Shown one piece after another: positions 42,803 to 45,600 of a DNA stretch of 45,600 nt. The translations under genes and the position numbers were made by a program. The first letter of the stretch is position 1, and the number at the start of each line of letters is the position of its first letter. Origin of the DNA: Bradyrhizobium sp. Its GTDB lineage: Bacteria > Pseudomonadota > Alphaproteobacteria > Rhizobiales > Xanthobacteraceae. The stretch spans positions 1-45,600 of the forward strand of contig JAQGKC010000283.1 in NCBI GenBank assembly GCA_028290305.1, given 5' to 3'. The notes under the pieces were generated by a model. The model searched no databases. It saw only the letters and a program-made list of their open reading frames with translations, and was not told where the DNA came from.

Positions 42803-43363
42803 ATGCGTTTGCCCATTATCCCGCCAGCGGAATTGAACGCTGAACAGAAGCCGCTTTTCGAAGACATGAAGCAGGGCATCGCGGCCAATTTCCAGGGCTT
42901 CGTCAACATTCGCGACGATGGGGCGCTGCTCGGCCCGTGGAATCCCTGGATACATGAGCCTCAATTCGGCAAGCCGGTCTGGGAATTGACAAAGGCGATG
43001 GTTTCGAAGCCGTCGCTGCCCGCCGCGGTCAGGGAAGTCGCCATCCTCGTCACCGGCGCGCATTTCAAGTCGGCCTACGAACTCTATGCGCATGTGATTG
43101 TCGCGGAGCATCGCGGCCTGTCGGACGAAAAACTGGCAACGATCGTCGCCGGCCAACGTCCAGCCGACCTCACGCGGCCGGAGGCGGTTGCCTATGATTT
43201 TGCATCCGCGCTGGTAAATGGCGGCGTGCTGCCCGAGTTGACGTATCGAGCGGCAGTCGGGGAATTCGGCCAGCACGGCGCGGCGGAGCTTTCTTACCTC
43301 GTCGGACTTTATTGTCTGGTATCGGTGACACTGAACACTTTTGACGTTCCCGTTCCCGATTGA
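42803..43363 (+). CDS. Carboxymuconolactone decarboxylase family protein
   Basis: The 186-residue helical protein shows the CMD/AhpD-like pattern: LREVAILVTGA-like AVREVAILVTGAHFKSAYEL, then YAHVIVAEHRGLSDEKLATI. The AhpD CxxC pair is absent, so it is not a peroxidase helper of that kind. ATG 42803 follows GGAG. The true role is unknown; many relatives are annotated only by the family name. Confidence 0.85.
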   Translation: MRLPIIPPAELNAEQKPLFEDMKQGIAANFQGFVNIRDDGALLGPWNPWIHEPQFGKPVWELTKAMVSKPSLPAAVREVAILVTGAHFKSAYELYAHVIVAEHRGLSDEKLATIVAGQRPADLTRPEAVAYDFASALVNGGVLPELTYRAAVGEFGQHGAAELSYLVGLYCLVSVTLNTFDVPVPD

Positions 43364-43384
43364 GCAGCCTTGATTGCTGTCTGC

Positions 43385-43975
43385 TTACGGCAGCAGCGCC
43401 TCCGGCAAATGATCGAACGTATAGGCCTGCGGCCGGTTACGCCGGATAAAGCCGCCGATCTGCCAGGCAAACAGCGCGGCGAAGCCGACCAGAAACAACA
43501 CGCCCGGCCATTCGCCGATGGCGACGGCTCGAATGAACAGTCCGGCCATCGCGATTGCGACCAGCGTCAGCAATACGATGGCGGCGGCATAGACGCGCGG
43601 CGTGAGACCGCCGGTTAGCGTAGCGTTGCTTCCGGCCTCCGCCATCCGCCGGTGTAATTCCACGATGAAGGCGCGGTAGTCACGGTCTTGCGGCGCCATC
43701 AACGCTGCGGTCTGCCAACTGGTCGACAGTAGCACGATGCGTCCACGGCCGGCGCTTTCGATGTCGGCGCGAAACCGGCGCGACTGCATCGACACCGGCC
43801 GGTACGACAACCGGATCGCGGAGATCTCGGCGTAAGGCCAGACTCCGGATTTACCGGCAATGCGCCAGGACAGGCCTTCGTCGGTCAGTTCGAACCGATG
43901 CGCCGCGCCGATCAGCGACGCGCGATAAGCGTAATGGACGCCGGTGGAAGCCTCGCTGGATAAATCAGGCGCCAT
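43385..43975 (-). CDS. Hypothetical membrane protein
   Basis: The 196-residue product has a soluble N-terminal domain of about 125 residues (LTDEGLSWRIAGKSGVWPYA) like a PH-like or YcxB-type domain, then two membrane segments near residues 127-150 and 158-175. I do not recognise the family. ATG 43975 is chosen; TTG two codons earlier is possible. It is followed on the same strand by no close partner. Confidence 0.7.
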   Translation of the reverse strand: MAPDLSSEASTGVHYAYRASLIGAAHRFELTDEGLSWRIAGKSGVWPYAEISAIRLSYRPVSMQSRRFRADIESAGRGRIVLLSTSWQTAALMAPQDRDYRAFIVELHRRMAEAGSNATLTGGLTPRVYAAAIVLLTLVAIAMAGLFIRAVAIGEWPGVLFLVGFAALFAWQIGGFIRRNRPQAYTFDHLPEALLP

Positions 43976-44032
43976 GGACAATCTGCTGATCTCACGGAAT
44001 CGGCGCGGGTGCGCGTGAATTCGGGACCGCGT

Positions 44033-44467
44033 CTAGCGCGACATACATGCCCATAAAAATGCGACGGTTGCGAGCGCGCCCAGGACGGTGCGCACGCTGT
44101 GAAGCGCGCCCCATTTGACGACGAGCGTTCGGACTTGCGGCCCGGCTCTCTCGGGCTCGGTCGCCAGCAGCGCATCGTTGGTGGGCTTGATGCCGATCAG
44201 CGTCCATGGCCACGGCGCGATCATCGCAATGGCGCCGATCAAAAAGCCGGGATGTGAGGTCTGCCACCATGCGATCAATCCAAGCAGGCACCCCAGCAGC
44301 GCGAGCGGCGCCTGCATCGCGGCCCCGCGCTGGTAGGAAGGCTTCCATTCCGTGAGCAGCGCGCGGTCGTCGAGCAACAGCCGCGCCGGTTGCTCGGCGA
44401 CATTGACGTAAAACGCTGCGCCCAGGAAGATGGCGGCTGCGATCAGCGCGAGAAGCCCTGATGTCAT
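44033..44467 (-). CDS. DUF1772-like membrane protein
   Basis: The 144-residue product has four likely membrane helices. It contains FYVNVAEQPARLLLDD near the N-terminus and IAPWPWTLIGIKPTNDALLA, which match DUF1772 (anthrone-oxygenase-like) proteins, whose activity in bacteria is unknown. The start at 44467 follows AGAGGA. It points away from the protein at 44550. Confidence 0.8.
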   Translation of the reverse strand: MTSGLLALIAAAIFLGAAFYVNVAEQPARLLLDDRALLTEWKPSYQRGAAMQAPLALLGCLLGLIAWWQTSHPGFLIGAIAMIAPWPWTLIGIKPTNDALLATEPERAGPQVRTLVVKWGALHSVRTVLGALATVAFLWACMSR

Positions 44468-44549
44468 GGCTTGAGTCCTCTTTGGAAAGATCGACTGAGA
44501 TCATCGCGTCGGCTTGCGCGGCGGACCGGCTTTATCTTACAACCGCGTC

Positions 44550-44984
44550 ATGGCCGAGACGACCTATTTTCCGCGCCGGCTGATTCTCGCCGGCGCCATG
44601 ATTTCGGGAGTGCTGCTGGCGCTTGCCGTACACATGCTGGGCGCGCGGTTCGGATTGGATCTCGGCGGCCTGTGGCGATCCGATACGCGTGAATTCATGC
44701 CGGCAGGCGCGGCCGTCGCCTGGTGGCTGATCGCGACGGTGGGTTTCTGCGGCGGCTATTTCACCGCAAACCTGATGGACAGCGCCGTATCAGGCCAAAT
44801 CCCGCAGCGGATGCGGCAGTTCCTGATCGCGATTGGCGTGCTTGTGCTGGCCGGCGCGGGTCAGGCGGCTTCCGCGCCGAGCCCGATCCCGACGATATCA
44901 GGCGTGCTCGCGGGTCTGGCGGCGCTGTGTCTCGGCGCGGCGATGGCGTTCTGCGGTGCGCACTTTGCGCTGCGCAGGGCGTAG
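44550..44984 (+). CDS. Hypothetical four-helix membrane protein
   Basis: The 144-residue product is mostly hydrophobic with about four membrane helices (for example LILAGAMISGVLLALAVHML and FLIAIGVLVLAGAGQAASA). No known domain is recognised. I start at ATG 44550 (MAETTYFPRR), whose positive N-terminus suits an inner-membrane protein. It is divergent from the DUF1772 gene with 82 bases between them. Confidence 0.65.
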   Translation: MAETTYFPRRLILAGAMISGVLLALAVHMLGARFGLDLGGLWRSDTREFMPAGAAVAWWLIATVGFCGGYFTANLMDSAVSGQIPQRMRQFLIAIGVLVLAGAGQAASAPSPIPTISGVLAGLAALCLGAAMAFCGAHFALRRA

Positions 44985-45014
44985 GGCGAGAAATTCCGCG
45001 ATCGACCCTCTGGA

Positions 45015-45600
45015 TCACCTCGATGCCTGACGTACGGCGCCGCACCAGATCGCCGCTCCCGCGGCGAACAGAAGGCACGCAGAGATGATCAGCGACTCAT
45101 GCGCGCCCGACATGAACCCGTTTGACTGACCGGCCAGCGAACCGAACAGCGCGACACCCAGCACGCTGCCGGTTTGCCGGGTCGCGTTAAGGACGCCGGC
45201 GGCGATACCCGAGCGCGACTTCTCGACGCTTCCGAGCAGCGTTGACGTGAGTGGAGGCACCAGCAAGCCGAGGCCTGCGCCGATGATCGTTAGCTGCGGC
45301 CCGATTTCCCAGTAGCTGGTGCCGGGCTTCAATCCGAGCAACGCAAGGCATCCTGATGCCGCCCGGGTAGCGCCGGCGGCAATCGTCGCCGGCGCGCCAA
45401 TGCGCTCGGCCACGCGCGGGGCAACGAGGTTGACCGGCAGCACCACGCCCATCATGGGCAGGAACGCCAGCCCGGTCGCAAACGGCGACAAGCCGTTGAC
45501 GCGCTGGAGATACAGGCTGAAGACAAAGATCAATCCGTAGAAGGCGACGTTGACGAGAAGCCCGACCACCGACGTCACCGTGAACAGCCGATGTCCGAAC
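45015..45600 (-). CDS. MFS transporter, DHA2-type, 5' end outside window
   Basis: The reading frame is open to the right edge, so only about 194 C-terminal residues are seen. They contain membrane helices and the DHA2 pattern VNVAFYGLIFVFSLYLQRVN, SPFATGLAFLPMMG, then GVLNATRQTGSVLGVALFGS, which is the hallmark of 14-helix drug efflux permeases. The frame enters at the edge as FGHRLFTVTSVVG. Substrate unknown. Confidence 0.88.
   Translation of the reverse strand, partial: FGHRLFTVTSVVGLLVNVAFYGLIFVFSLYLQRVNGLSPFATGLAFLPMMGVVLPVNLVAPRVAERIGAPATIAAGATRAASGCLALLGLKPGTSYWEIGPQLTIIGAGLGLLVPPLTSTLLGSVEKSRSGIAAGVLNATRQTGSVLGVALFGSLAGQSNGFMSGAHESLIISACLLFAAGAAIWCGAVRQASR

Overview
The window looks like chromosomal DNA of an alphaproteobacterium of the Bradyrhizobium / Rhodopseudomonas / Afipia group. 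The evidence is the GC-rich codon use, the Caulobacter-type flagellar gene set with its regulators FliX, FlaF and FlbT, an alphaproteobacterial DksA with only one cysteine, and intergenic palindromic repeats of a kind I recognise from Bradyrhizobium-like genomes. I saw no rRNA, tRNA, CRISPR array, transposase or complete insertion sequence. Both ends cut genes: fliM on the left and an MFS permease on the right.

Layout. 1-5409 is the divergent pair fliL-fliM (minus) and flgF-flgG-flgA-flgH (plus). 5410-9339 is an accessory stretch: a repeat block, a 2-keto-4-pentenoate hydratase-like gene, a broken SDR gene next to its intact HxlR-type regulator, a hypothetical gene and a Tat-exported alpha/beta hydrolase. 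9372-12591 returns to flagella: dksA, fliX, flgI, a flgJ-type rod-binding gene and a flgN-like gene. 12736-15723 is a nickel module: a TonB-dependent receptor divergent from nikR, with a textbook NikR operator between them. 15929-21244 holds a FlaG-like gene, flaF, two tandem flagellin genes and flbT. 21575-26818 has a decarboxylase, an ATP-grasp enzyme, a glycosyltransferase-like protein and a TPR/GT9-like protein. 27362-30581 is a patch of unrelated genes: a SnoaL-like protein, a hypothetical, an ada remnant and an MFS permease. 30619-39248 is the run flgE-flgK-flgL followed in the same direction by a PLP enzyme and a second ATP-grasp paralogue. 39437-45600 is mostly housekeeping or accessory genes: msrB, an FAD oxidoreductase, a SixA-like phosphatase, a universal stress protein, a CMD-family protein, three small membrane proteins and the partial MFS gene.

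How the genes work together. The flagellar genes build the switch (FliM, FliL), rod (FlgF, FlgG), P and L rings (FlgI, FlgH, with FlgA and FlgJ), hook (FlgE), hook-filament junction (FlgK, FlgL) and filament (two flagellins). FliX, FlaF, FlbT and a FlgN-like chaperone provide control and export. Three structural operons (flgF, flgI, flgE) carry good sigma-54 promoters (GG-N10-GC) with CCCGGCAA boxes upstream, as expected for a FlbD-like enhancer-binding protein.

The least explained part is a pair of two-gene modules, each joining a PLP enzyme to a closely related ATP-grasp protein. One follows a glycosyltransferase gene near the flagellins. The other lies directly behind flgL in the flgEKL run. 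I infer a possible role in modifying the filament or in making a small molecule tied to flagellar expression, but the sequence does not show a substrate.
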